Assembly: GCF_004421105.1 (NCBI RefSeq)
Contig: NZ_CP038033.1
Span: 1,383,659 to 1,447,658, forward strand
Length of the DNA: 64,000 nucleotides
Origin: Nitrosococcus wardiae
GTDB lineage: Bacteria; Pseudomonadota; Gammaproteobacteria; Nitrosococcales; Nitrosococcaceae
Reading direction: 5' to 3'
The notes under the pieces are model-generated. The model was not told where the DNA came from and did no database searches. It saw only the letters and a program-made list of their open reading frames with translations. A program made the translations under genes and the position numbers. Below are positions 1-7,365 of this stretch, piece after piece; positions within the stretch are counted from its first letter, which is position 1, and the number at the start of each line of letters is the position of its first letter.

Positions 1-1
1 G

Positions 2-91
2 CTGATAGGCCCACCGCCTTTGGACAGCTACGAATACGCCTGCGATTACAATGAGGTCAAGGCCATGGGCGCTAAGGACTCCGCTTTTTGA
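2..91 (+). pseudogene. 3'-truncated fragment of a vanadium-dependent haloperoxidase-like (PAP2 superfamily) gene
   Basis: An open frame enters from the left edge and stops at TGA 89-91. The visible peptide has a GPPPLDSYEY block followed by NEVKAMGAKDSA. In vanadium haloperoxidase-like PAP2 proteins that block sits just before a conserved RT-x-x-QT stretch and well before the vanadate-binding motifs. Here the frame ends right after KDSA with a foreign F-stop, so the catalytic C-terminal half is missing. I infer truncation by a rearrangement at about position 85. The next element, the IS701-like insertion, starts 170 bases later and does not directly abut the break. The family call rests on about 29 residues only. 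Confidence 0.55.
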
Positions 92-254
92 TGATTGTGC
101 TTTCTCCACCGAATGTTCGCTTGCCTGATAGGAAGTTTCAAGCTCTATTAGCTAAAGCTAACCGAACGCAGAGGATTGTCAATTAGTTAGCTGTGTTGAT
201 CTTCCCTCGATAAAACGAACACAACATCGTCTATGTCGCTGAGCAGGTCATTGA

Positions 255-1750
255 CGCATAGATATAATTACACGACTTGGAAAGTTAACTGCTTAAGAGG
301 GATGATAGGGGGAAGAACAACTGAAGAAAATGCATAGAGATGTGGCTACCGTTAGTCGGTGTTTCCAGCCTAATAAAGGAGGGTCTTGAGCCTTACCGAG
401 AGTTCTTTTGTCGGGACGCCGGGTTTGAGCATGTGAGTCGCTATATCACGGGATTGTTGCTCAGTCCCAATAAGACGCTGCAAGGGATTGACGCCCAGCA
501 GGTTTGGGCGAAGGCTGGAGGGGTGAGCCGACGAGCGATGCATGCGGCGGTGTTTGAAGCCGGCGGGGATAGTGAGGGGTTGCTGGCGCGCCATTGAGCG
601 GTGGTCGCAGGCGAGCATCGAGGACGGGGCTTGGAAGTCATGGTTCTGGATTGGACCTACGTGCATCATGACCGGGGACCTGAGATTTACGCCACCAAGC
701 GGGCTTATGACCCCGTCGAAGGTCGGATGAGTACCTACCCGACGCTGGTCACGGCGGTAGTGGCCCATGCCGATAGGGTCGATGGTTTAGCGCTAGAGGT
801 TCAGTTTCCCAACTCTCAAGCCGAAGAGTTAGGCTATTTGAACATGACGGCCCAAGAGGACTACACCGCTCTGGAGCAGGCGCGAGAGCGATTTATCGAC
901 TTGCTGCATTATCAGAAGAACCGTCTGTCGTATCGCAAACGCACCGAAATCGCTGTGGAGATGGTGCGCCAACTCGAAGCCGAGGGCCATTTTCCGCAGG
1001 CACCTTATGCCTTTGATAATGGGGTGCTCTCGTTACCGTTAATCCAGCTCATCGAACAGCAGGGGAAGCATTGGGTTTCGGAGCTGGAAAGCTCTCGGCT
1101 CATTCAATGGCAGGGGCAATGGCGGCGGGTCGATGAGATCGCCGCCGAGTTGCGTCAGCAGCATCCCGAGAGCTTTCGTCGCGTCAACGTGAAGCGGCGT
1201 AGCGGTGAGGAAAAAGCGTTCTGGGCCTTTACCAAGACGGTGCGGTTGAAGCGCTATGGGCGCAAACGCCTGGTCATTGTTCATGAGCAAGCCGATCTCA
1301 GTGATACTCCTCGGTTTCTACTCACCGATGCCCTGCACTGGGAAGCAGGCCGGGTGATTCGGGTCTGGAGCGATCGCTGGCCGGTGGAGATCTTTCATGA
1401 GTTCTGCAAACAAGCCGTGGGCCTGGAAGCGTCTCAGGTACGTAAGGAGGAAGCGCTCAAACGCCACTTCCGCTTGAGTGGCGTAGCGCAGTCGTTGCTT
1501 CAGCGGACCCCGGCGGGTGGCAGAAAATCAGAACGATTTGCCTTTGCTGAAGATAATCAGCAAACCGTCGCTCAGAAGCTCTATACCCTCACCCGTGATG
1601 CCTTGAGTCAGTGGGTGCAGTTGGCACAGGGCCTCTTCGCTCAGGGGCAATCTTATCAACAGGTTTTGGAGCGACTCATGTCCGTCTAAATCAAGCCCGC
1701 TCTCAGCATGGGGAGGGTAACGTTCCAAGTCGTGATAATTACTCTATGCG
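255..1750 (+). mobile_element. Complete IS701-like insertion sequence with terminal inverted repeats
   Basis: Imperfect inverted repeats lie at about 255-283 and 1722-1750. Both share a CGCATAGA start, a TAATTA centre and a CACGACTTGGAA inner part; the right copy has one extra base after TAATTA. They bracket a DDE transposase gene (340-1689). The element is about 1.5 kb, normal for IS4/IS701-type elements. No convincing target-site duplication is visible. Because the transposase is broken by an in-frame stop, the element is probably not autonomous now. Confidence 0.75.
340..1689 (+). pseudogene. DDE transposase (IS701-like), interrupted by an in-frame TGA
   Basis: Two collinear open stretches, 340-597 and 601-1689, lie in the same frame and are separated only by TGA at 595-597. 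Intact relatives have an arginine there (RHRA-type sequence), so a CGA to TGA change explains the break. DDE residues are recognisable: Asp in VLDWTYVHH (about 655), Asp in YAFDNGVLSLP (about 1015) and Glu in RWPVEIFHEFCKQ (about 1390). The last, followed by Lys, is the usual W-x-x-E signature. Total length is about 450 codons, typical for the family. Unless the TGA is read through, no active transposase is made. Restart at GTG 601 would lose the N-terminal DNA-binding part. Confidence 0.75.
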
Positions 1751-1777
1751 CGGGAATGTTCTGAAAAGGATGCGATA

Positions 1778-2204
1778 ATGAGACTGACAACTAATAGAGC
1801 TAGTATGCTAGGCCTTGCGGCCGTTGCGAGTATGGCGCTAGGTTTTGTGCTGCCGGCTTGGGCGGTGCCGAAACCGCTTATACGCAAACGACTGCCGCCG
1901 GCAGGCTCGAGGTTACTCCCAGTCCTGCTTTAGGGATCACTGGAACAGGCGTTGGGACAAGGAGATCCGTGAGGGCATCCGGACACCGCCGGACTGCGTA
2001 GGGGGTTGTGGCGGTGTAGGCGTGACCAACTATAACGTGCAGGACCTAAAGGACCAGATCGAGCGTCATGCCTGTGCGTTCCAAGTCGCAACGCCATTCC
2101 GCGTCCATGTCGTAGGCCGGACCTGGGGTGACACGCGCTGCAGCGGCGAGGTGGTCGTCTCCCGGAATTACGTGATCAAGGATGAGATGTGCGGTAAGGA
2201 TTGA
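1778..2204 (+). pseudogene. Decayed gene for a small secreted cysteine-containing protein
   Basis: ATG 1778 opens a clear signal peptide (basic start, hydrophobic stretch, A-W-A cleavage site) that runs out of frame after the cleavage site and stops at 1931-1933. The next frame continues plausibly with an AETAYTQTTAAGRLEV stretch. A third frame carries the C-terminal part (about 1950-2204), with a CVGGCGG motif, further cysteines and a basic, hydrophilic tail ending in MCGKD. Coding character thus moves through three frames, which implies two frameshifts (near 1866 and 1935-1950). I do not recognise the family. Cysteine content and the signal peptide suggest a periplasmic or exported protein. 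Sequencing error is an alternative to real decay. Confidence 0.5.
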
Positions 2205-2264
2205 CGTGGCGAGGAGGGAAGGCGTGTCAAGAACCGTTTTTTCAGGTTCGGCACGGACAAGGGT

Positions 2265-2359
2265 TATACCAATTTCATGTAATTTTGCACTGTATAGGTC
2301 TAATGTAAACAAATACTTACAACCTTAATAAATTGCATTCTTTTGTTAAATTGGTATTA
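2265..2359 (-). repeat. MITE-like element, copy 1 (about 95 bp)
   Basis: The ends form an inverted repeat, ATACCAATTT at one end and AAATTGGTAT at the other. The whole segment read on the minus strand matches a second copy at 35524-35619 at roughly 80% identity by eye, including ATGCAATTTATTAAGGTT and the stretch before AATTGGTATA. It has no coding capacity and is A+T-rich, unlike its neighbours. It directly abuts the surviving part of a RelE-like toxin gene whose N-terminal half is missing. A non-autonomous transposon (MITE) inserting next to TA is the best reading. Confidence 0.75.
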
Positions 2360-2367
2360 GAATCTAG

Positions 2368-2529
2368 CCGAGCCCGCACCCTAGGTGTTACAGGAACGAG
2401 CAGATGCCTTTGTATTTACTTACTGTTTTTGGCAAAGGCGAGAAGGCGCATCTAAGCAAAATGGAGCGTAACGAATTAGCTAAGCTGGTTCGGCTCCTGG
2501 TTCAAAGGAGGAGTGCTAGCCGTAAATGA
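2368..2529 (+). pseudogene. C-terminal remnant of a RelE/HigB-type toxin gene
   Basis: The frame 2368-2529 (in-frame ATG at 2404) encodes YRNEQMPLYLLTVFGKGEK, then an LSKMERNEL block and an RLLVQRR tail. The order aromatic-LLTVF-GKGEKA-LS-ER-L is characteristic of the C-terminal half of the RelE/HigB (Gp49-like) mRNA-interferase family. The first half of the roughly 100-residue toxin is absent; a stop lies in frame at 2365-2367 and the MITE ends at 2359. The TGA (2527-2529) lies at the edge of the IS982 element, which separates it from its antitoxin at 3586. The remnant should be inactive as a toxin. Confidence 0.7.
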
Positions 2530-3532
2530 CGTCAGTTCGACATAAGCGGGGGGCTGTTTTCATAGTCCTGGGTAGGAGATAGGATGTGCCTGTTCAGAGG
2601 GTTATTCAAAGAAGCAGGTGAGGGTCATGATAGATTTAGAGCGGGTTTTTTGTGAGGTCGATGATTTCTGCCAAGCGTTTGAACCCCAGTGGCATCAGCA
2701 GCTTCTACACTCAGGCGAGAGAAAGCGGCGAAAAACCTCAAGCCTGTCACTGAGTGAGGTGATGACGATTATCATTGCTTTCCATCGCTCGAACTATCGC
2801 ACCTTTAAGCACTATTACACCGGCTATGTGGCGAAATACTGGCGGGGAGCCTTTCCTATGCTGGTCAGTTATCCCCGCTTTGTGGAACTGATGAGCTCGG
2901 CGTTGATTCCCTTGTGCAGTTATCTGCACACCCGTAAAGGCCAGGTCAGCGGTATTGGTTTTATTGATTCTACGCCCATTATCGTCTGCCATCGCCAACG
3001 GGCTCCTACCCATCAACTCTTTAGAAAAAAGTCCCACTGGGGCAAGAATTCCATGGGATGGTTTTATGGATTTAAGCTGCATTTGATCATCAACGATGAA
3101 GGGGAACTGCTCGCCTTCAAGCTGACCCCGGCGAATGTCGATGACCGCCAACCCGTTCCCGAGATGACCCGAGGGATGTTTGGAAAGCTCTTCGGGGATA
3201 AGGGGTATATTTCTCAGCCCCTCTTCGACCTCTTGTTTGAGCGGGACTTACAACTTATCACCAAGCTCAAGAAAAACATGAAAAACAAACTTCTTCCCTT
3301 GTTTGATAAGATCCTCACCCGAAAACGGGCCCTCATTGAAACGGTCAACGATCAGCTCAAAAATATCTCCCAAATTGAGCACACCCGCCATCGCAGCATC
3401 GCTAATTTTATGGTCAATCTAGTGGCCGCCCTGATTGCCTACACCTATCAGGACAAAAAACCCTCTCTTCACCTTCGCTTTCACCCCGATCAATCCTTAC
3501 CCATCGGGATCTAGCTTATGTCGAACTGACGT
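2529..3532 (+). mobile_element. IS982-family insertion sequence, about 1,004 bp, with a 6-bp target duplication
   Basis: Perfect 19-bp inverted repeats lie at 2529-2547 (ACGTCAGTTCGACATAAGC) and, complementary, at 3514-3532. TAAATG is present on both flanks (2523-2528 and 3533-3538), which I read as the target duplication. Length and single-gene layout fit IS982. The transposase stop codon overlaps the right repeat by one base. The element sits exactly at the toxin/antitoxin junction. Intact repeats and an intact transposase suggest a recent and potentially active insertion. Confidence 0.85.
2627..3514 (+). CDS. IS982 family transposase
   Basis: DDE transposase of about 295 residues, full length for the family. 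Key blocks are GFIDSTPIIVCHRQR (first Asp), a GWFYGFKLHL block, LTPANVDDRQP, GDKGYIS (second Asp) and an RALIETVNDQLKNI block (Glu). All are hallmarks of IS982 transposases. The ORF can open at GTG 2618, but ATG 2627 follows a GAGGG Shine-Dalgarno-like sequence at a better distance. It catalyses transposition of the element bounded by 2529 and 3532. No frameshift or missing catalytic residue is seen, so it is probably functional. Confidence 0.88.
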   Translation: MIDLERVFCEVDDFCQAFEPQWHQQLLHSGERKRRKTSSLSLSEVMTIIIAFHRSNYRTFKHYYTGYVAKYWRGAFPMLVSYPRFVELMSSALIPLCSYLHTRKGQVSGIGFIDSTPIIVCHRQRAPTHQLFRKKSHWGKNSMGWFYGFKLHLIINDEGELLAFKLTPANVDDRQPVPEMTRGMFGKLFGDKGYISQPLFDLLFERDLQLITKLKKNMKNKLLPLFDKILTRKRALIETVNDQLKNISQIEHTRHRSIANFMVNLVAALIAYTYQDKKPSLHLRFHPDQSLPIGI

Positions 3533-3585
3533 TAAATGAAGTATTTAAAAGTATAAAACAGGGTTTACAGGAGGCCATTGAGCAC

Positions 3586-3846
3586 GTGGAAGGTAAGCCG
3601 GTAAAGGCAATTGTGCACAAGCATGAATCCGTAGATGTTAAAGCTATCCGTGAAAAGGTAGGCATGACGCAAACGGAGTTTGCAGCCTCTTTTGGTATTA
3701 GTCTGGGTACCCTGAGGCATTGGGAGCGGGGTGACCGCAAGCCTCATGGACCCGCATTAGTTTTACTTAATGTAGTAGCCAGAGAACCCAAGGCAGTTAT
3801 TAGAGCATTAGCGCAGAGCAAGCCTAACATGTCGCTCAACGAATAA
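3586..3846 (+). CDS. HigA-type XRE-family antitoxin, N-terminus displaced by IS982
   Basis: The 86-residue frame from GTG 3586 contains a helix-turn-helix of the XRE/Cro class: VGMTQTEFAASFGISLGTLR followed by HWERGDRKP, as in HigA/MqsA-like antitoxins that partner RelE/HigB toxins. The open frame extends upstream to the IS982 edge, with NEVFKSIKQGLQEAIEHVEGK in frame, the usual antitoxin N-terminus. Removing the IS and one TAAATG copy joins this frame to GTG 2513, which follows an AAGGAGG ribosome site in the toxin 3' end. The original start was therefore probably there. The DNA-binding domain is intact, so a shortened antitoxin or repressor could still be made. Confidence 0.75.
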   Translation: MEGKPVKAIVHKHESVDVKAIREKVGMTQTEFAASFGISLGTLRHWERGDRKPHGPALVLLNVVAREPKAVIRALAQSKPNMSLNE

Positions 3847-3877
3847 AGGCCCGCGGGAACGCGGGCCTTTGTTTTCC
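3845..3877 (+). terminator. Rho-independent terminator after the antitoxin gene
   Basis: A G+C-rich hairpin, AAAGGCCCGC paired with GCGGGCCTTT around a GGAAC loop, starts at the antitoxin stop codon and is followed by TGTTTTCCTT. It separates the accessory block from the convergently oriented tRNA-Gln. The flanking A and T runs would let it work in both directions. Confidence 0.8.
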
Positions 3878-3878
3878 T

Positions 3879-3952
3879 TGGCTGGGGGACTAGGATTCGA
3901 ACCTAGGTTGACGGAGTCAGAGTCCGCTGTCCTACCACTAGACGATCCCCCA
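3879..3952 (-). tRNA. tRNA-Gln (anticodon CUG)
   Basis: On the minus strand a 74-nt cloverleaf can be drawn. The acceptor stem is TGGGGGA/TCCCCCA, the D arm contains AGTGGTAGGACA, and the anticodon loop CTCTGAC gives anticodon CTG. The T arm contains GGTTCGAATCC and CCA is encoded. It reads CAG codons. It lies just upstream of rplM-rpsI on the opposite flank and its 3' end faces the IS/toxin-antitoxin block, the usual geometry for island integration. Confidence 0.92.
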
Positions 3953-3964
3953 AAAAAGAAACCG

Positions 3965-4354
3965 TTAACGCTTGGAGTACTGAGGCGCCTTGCGGGCCTT
4001 GTGGAGACCAATTTTCTTACGCTCTACAGCCCTAGCATCTCGGGTAATATAACCTGCTTTACGCAGTTCGGATTTGAGGGTTTCATCATAGTTCACGAGA
4101 GCCCGAGCGATACCATGGCGAATGGCGCCAGCTTGGCCGCTATTCCCACCTCCACGAACGAAAACTCGCGTGTCTAGCTTCTCGTCTAATTCCGCAAGTT
4201 CTAGGGGCTGGCGGACAATCATCCGTGCAGTTTCCCTGCCGAAATAATCTTCAATGGTGCGGTTATTGATGAGGATGTTGCCACTACCGCTGGTTAGGTA
4301 GACGCGGGCGGTAGAGGTTTTGCGGCGGCCGGTAGCGTAATATGTCTCTGCCAT
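3965..4354 (-). CDS. rpsI: 30S ribosomal protein S9
   Basis: The 129-residue product has the S9 start ([16 protein letters not shown]), the central [21 protein letters not shown] block and the basic C-terminal tail ending KAPQYSKR that reaches the ribosomal P site. Length matches bacterial S9 (about 130). It follows rplM by 15 bases in the usual rplM-rpsI operon. No odd features are seen. Assembly into the small subunit head is established for the family. Confidence 0.97.
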   Translation of the reverse strand: MAETYYATGRRKTSTARVYLTSGSGNILINNRTIEDYFGRETARMIVRQPLELAELDEKLDTRVFVRGGGNSGQAGAIRHGIARALVNYDETLKSELRKAGYITRDARAVERKKIGLHKARKAPQYSKR

Positions 4355-4369
4355 GGTTTAGATGCTCAT

Positions 4370-4798
4370 TTAAATCTTTAAGGGTAGGGGTTGTTGGGCA
4401 GTATGGGGATGTTCGACGCCCCTATAGACCTTGAGTTTGCGGAACATTGCGCGGCCCAAGGGGTTTTTGGGCAACATGCCCTTAACGGCTATCTCTATGG
4501 CCTGCTCTGGGGCTTTTTCGAGAAGCTGCTCCAAAGTTAGGGATTTAATCCCACCGGGATAGCCGGTATGCCGATAATAGCGTTTCTGAACCAATTTCCT
4601 ACCTGTAAAGCGAATCTTTTTCGCATTGACCACTACAATATAATCCCCGGTATCGATATGGGGAGTATAGATCGCTTTATGTTTACCTCGCAGACGCCGG
4701 GCAATCTCGCTCGCCAAGCGCCCCAGGGTTTTGCCATCGGCATCCACTAGATACCAGTCGCGCCGTACTTCTTTGGGTTTGGCACTGAAGGTTTTCAT
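4370..4798 (-). CDS. rplM: 50S ribosomal protein L13
   Basis: The 142-residue product matches bacterial L13 in length and pattern: [22 protein letters not shown] at the start, the [11 protein letters not shown] core, a [16 protein letters not shown] block, and [10 protein letters not shown] near the C-terminus. It is the first gene of the rplM-rpsI operon. L13 is an early-assembly protein of the large subunit, and in E. coli it can autoregulate its operon. The 103-base gap upstream should hold the promoter. No unusual features are seen. Confidence 0.97.
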   Translation of the reverse strand: MKTFSAKPKEVRRDWYLVDADGKTLGRLASEIARRLRGKHKAIYTPHIDTGDYIVVVNAKKIRFTGRKLVQKRYYRHTGYPGGIKSLTLEQLLEKAPEQAIEIAVKGMLPKNPLGRAMFRKLKVYRGVEHPHTAQQPLPLKI

Positions 4799-4901
4799 CC
4801 GTTATTGCTCCAGCAATTGGCTGAGGGCCTAAAAAAACAGGGAATCTTATGGCTTGTTGCATAAACTGTCAATACAGCAGCCCTTTCTCAAACTGAGTAT
4901 C

Positions 4902-5699
4902 CTATGAAAACAGGTAAAATAATAGGCCACCTAATAGCAACCGGTATACCACGAAGAGAAGCATGCCGATGCGCTGAAGAAATTTGAGGAAATAATGAAT
5001 ACAGGTATAGGCACAGAGACCTGAGACCAGGGTGCCTAGGGCCAGAGCCCCCCAATCGACAGGTTCGGTCCGGCCCAGGAGCTCTAAGATCGCCAATGCC
5101 CCGGCAAGAAGGATCACGGGGATGGCCAATAGAAAGGAAAACCTTGCGGCTCCTTCACGGGTCAGTCCTAACATCAAGCCGGCCGTGATGGTGATGCCGG
5201 AACGGGAGGTGCCCGGAATCAGGGCCAGGACTTGAGCAAGGCCGATGAAAAGGACATCGCGCCAGCTTAAGGTATACTCATCTCGTTGCCGTTTTCCTAC
5301 GCTGTCCGCATAGGCGAGGAGGAGGCCAAAACCCACTGTGCTCCAGGCGATAATCAGGGGGGAGCGGAGGGACTCCTGAGTTGTTTCGGTGAGGGTCACG
5401 CCGACTAACCCGACCGGTACGGTGCCAAGGAGAATAGCCCAGGCCAGGCGGCTTTCCCCAATCATTTGGCTTGAGGTGAGGGAGTGCAGCCAGTCCCGTG
5501 CCATCTTAGTCAGCTCAATCCGGAAGTAGGTGATGACGGCGGTGAGAGTTCCCAGGTGAACGGCCACGTCAAAGGCAATCCCTTGGTCGGTCCAGCCCGC
5601 TAGCACGGGGAGGAGGATAAGATGAGCGGAACTGGAAATAGGGAGAAATTCCGTAAGCCCTTGCAGGATGGCAAGCGCCAAAATATGGATAAGTTCCAC
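4902..5699 (-). CDS. uppP: Undecaprenyl-diphosphatase
   Basis: 265-residue inner-membrane protein of the UppP/BacA family, with about eight predicted membrane segments. Both signatures are present: LTEFLPISSSAHL near residue 17 (catalytic Glu plus the S-S-S-A-H motif) and PGTSRSGITITAGL near residue 160. It dephosphorylates undecaprenyl pyrophosphate so that the lipid carrier can be reused in peptidoglycan and LPS synthesis, and it confers bacitracin tolerance. The start is GTG 5699. It stands alone on the minus strand between rplM and an uncharacterised gene. Confidence 0.93.
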   Translation of the reverse strand: MELIHILALAILQGLTEFLPISSSAHLILLPVLAGWTDQGIAFDVAVHLGTLTAVITYFRIELTKMARDWLHSLTSSQMIGESRLAWAILLGTVPVGLVGVTLTETTQESLRSPLIIAWSTVGFGLLLAYADSVGKRQRDEYTLSWRDVLFIGLAQVLALIPGTSRSGITITAGLMLGLTREGAARFSFLLAIPVILLAGALAILELLGRTEPVDWGALALGTLVSGLCAYTCIHYFLKFLQRIGMLLFVVYRLLLGGLLFYLFS

Positions 5700-5729
5700 C
5701 AGATAACCCTCTTTATTTTAATGGATTAA

Positions 5730-6563
5730 TTATAGCGCTTGCATGAGTCGGGCGGCCACTAAGGCCACCTCTAAAGCCTCCGGATCTAGAATTTCGGGGA
5801 GCAGGAGATAGCTTTCTAATAGCCTATCCGGTCTTTGCTGAGCGGCTTGTTCCAGCCGTTGGCGGGTGTTCCGCGACAGGTTGGCATGGGCCAGGAGCAG
5901 GGCCCCCTGCCAATCATGATAGCCCTGGACCAAGAGGGCAGCTTCCTCTGTTTCCCAGTGCTCGTCAATCAATAACTCCGGGAATGCGGAGGCAGGCAGG
6001 ATTCGTCCCTGCCACGGGGGTTCGATCCGGAGTCCGCCCAGTCCGGTGCCTTCACCATGGGGATCACGCCAGAACCATTGGGCAGCGGGTAGAGGCCGGG
6101 CGGCGTCGTTGACCCACCATTCCAGCATTTCCCGGTGACGAGCCCCGCGAGTGGCAGCAAGGCCAGGGATTTCAAAGGCCGTATCGCCAGGAGGAAATGC
6201 CCGCCAGGTGGGATCGGTGACTTCTTCCATATCTTGCTCCCAGTGACAGCTGTTGAGCAGCGCCAGAGGTAAGCCGGTCTCTTTGCGCAATAGCCACAAT
6301 TCAAAGTGGTCACCGGAGGGAAAGGGGAGGGGGGGATGATGCTCGAGGGCTTTGGCGATAGCCTCTTTAGAGACTTCAGCCCGACCATAGCCGTTGCCGC
6401 CGGTATCCGCCTCAGGCCAGAAACGTTCGTTACCCGCAACCCGACGTGGCCGCCAGGTTTTACCCTCGCTGGAATAGACTCGCACCCTGCCGGCATCAAT
6501 TACCTGGAGAACCCCCAGATAGGGATTTAAGCGGCGGACGGTGTAATACTCTAGGGGAGACAT
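5730..6563 (-). CDS. Conserved hypothetical protein, function unknown
   Basis: The product is about 277 residues from ATG 6563 (MSPLEYYTVRRLNPYLGVL). The frame also reaches ATG 6632, but that start would overlap the ABC permease gene by 44 bases. The protein is soluble and rich in Trp, Arg and Glu, with no signal peptide or membrane segment. It has a long acidic/aromatic middle (HWEQDMEEVTDPTW, FELWLLRKETGLPL) and a leucine/alanine-rich helical C-terminus. I recognise no domain. It lies immediately downstream of the ABC exporter genes on the same strand and may be cotranscribed with them, but a functional link is only a guess. Confidence 0.6.
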   Translation of the reverse strand: MSPLEYYTVRRLNPYLGVLQVIDAGRVRVYSSEGKTWRPRRVAGNERFWPEADTGGNGYGRAEVSKEAIAKALEHHPPLPFPSGDHFELWLLRKETGLPLALLNSCHWEQDMEEVTDPTWRAFPPGDTAFEIPGLAATRGARHREMLEWWVNDAARPLPAAQWFWRDPHGEGTGLGGLRIEPPWQGRILPASAFPELLIDEHWETEEAALLVQGYHDWQGALLLAHANLSRNTRQRLEQAAQQRPDRLLESYLLLPEILDPEALEVALVAARLMQAL

Positions 6564-6588
6564 GCGGGTGGGGGCGAGATGGGGCCAC

Positions 6589-7365
6589 TTAGCTTCTGAT
6601 CCCCACTCCTTTGTGCAATAGATAGAGGGCAAAGCTAGCTAGTCCTATCAGGAATATTAGGATAATCCCGAAAGCGGTTCGAATATCAATATCCGAGACC
6701 CCCAAAATGCCATAGCGGAAAGCGTTGACCATATAGAGAATGGGGTTAAATAGGGAAATCGTCTGGCCGAATTCCGGCATCAGGTTGATGGAATAAAACA
6801 CGCCTCCCAGATAGGTGAGGGGGGTAAGCACGAAATTGGGAACGATGGAGATATCGTCAAAGTTGTTGGCGAAGATAGCATTGATAAACCCTCCCAGGGC
6901 AAACACAAGGGCGGTTAGCACGGCGATGCTACAGGTAATCAGGGGATGTTCTACTTTCAGATGGGTGAAAAAGAGGGAAATGAGTAAGACAATCACCCCG
7001 ACCATCAACCCTCGAGCCGCACCGCCCACCACATAGCCTGCCAGAATAATACTATTGGGGGTTGGTGACACCAGTAATTCCTCAACGTAGTGCTGAAACT
7101 TTGAGCTAAAAAAGGAGGACACCACGTTGGAATAAGAATGGGTAATGACCGCCATCATAATGAGACCGGGGGCAATGTACTCCATATAGCTGAAGCCTTC
7201 CATGGGGCCAATGCGAGTCCCAATGAGGCTGCCGAAGATAATAAAATATAAAGCCATGGTCACCGCCGGTGGCAATAGGGTTTGGATCCAGATGCGGGTA
7301 AAGCGACGGATTTCCTTGAATACCAGAGTCTTAAAGGCAATATAGTGGCGTTGGGCGCGGTTCAT
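6589..7365 (-). CDS. ABC-2 type transporter permease (YadH-like)
   Basis: 258-residue membrane protein with about six hydrophobic segments and the ABC-2 signature region (GVVVLLISLF-like helices, then LTPLTYLGGVFYSINLMPEF before the last membrane segments). The pattern and length match E. coli YadH. It overlaps the preceding ATPase gene by four bases (ATGA), so the two are translationally coupled and should form one exporter. The substrate is unknown; YadGH-like systems are implicated in export of polysaccharide or small molecules by analogy only. The C-terminus is close to, but does not overlap, the chosen start of the next gene. Confidence 0.88.
   Translation of the reverse strand: MNRAQRHYIAFKTLVFKEIRRFTRIWIQTLLPPAVTMALYFIIFGSLIGTRIGPMEGFSYMEYIAPGLIMMAVITHSYSNVVSSFFSSKFQHYVEELLVSPTPNSIILAGYVVGGAARGLMVGVIVLLISLFFTHLKVEHPLITCSIAVLTALVFALGGFINAIFANNFDDISIVPNFVLTPLTYLGGVFYSINLMPEFGQTISLFNPILYMVNAFRYGILGVSDIDIRTAFGIILIFLIGLASFALYLLHKGVGIRS

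Noticed and set aside
3869-4177. 102-codon plus-strand ORF over the tRNA and rpsI
   Set aside because: It is the complement of tRNA-Gln and rpsI, both of which are certain.
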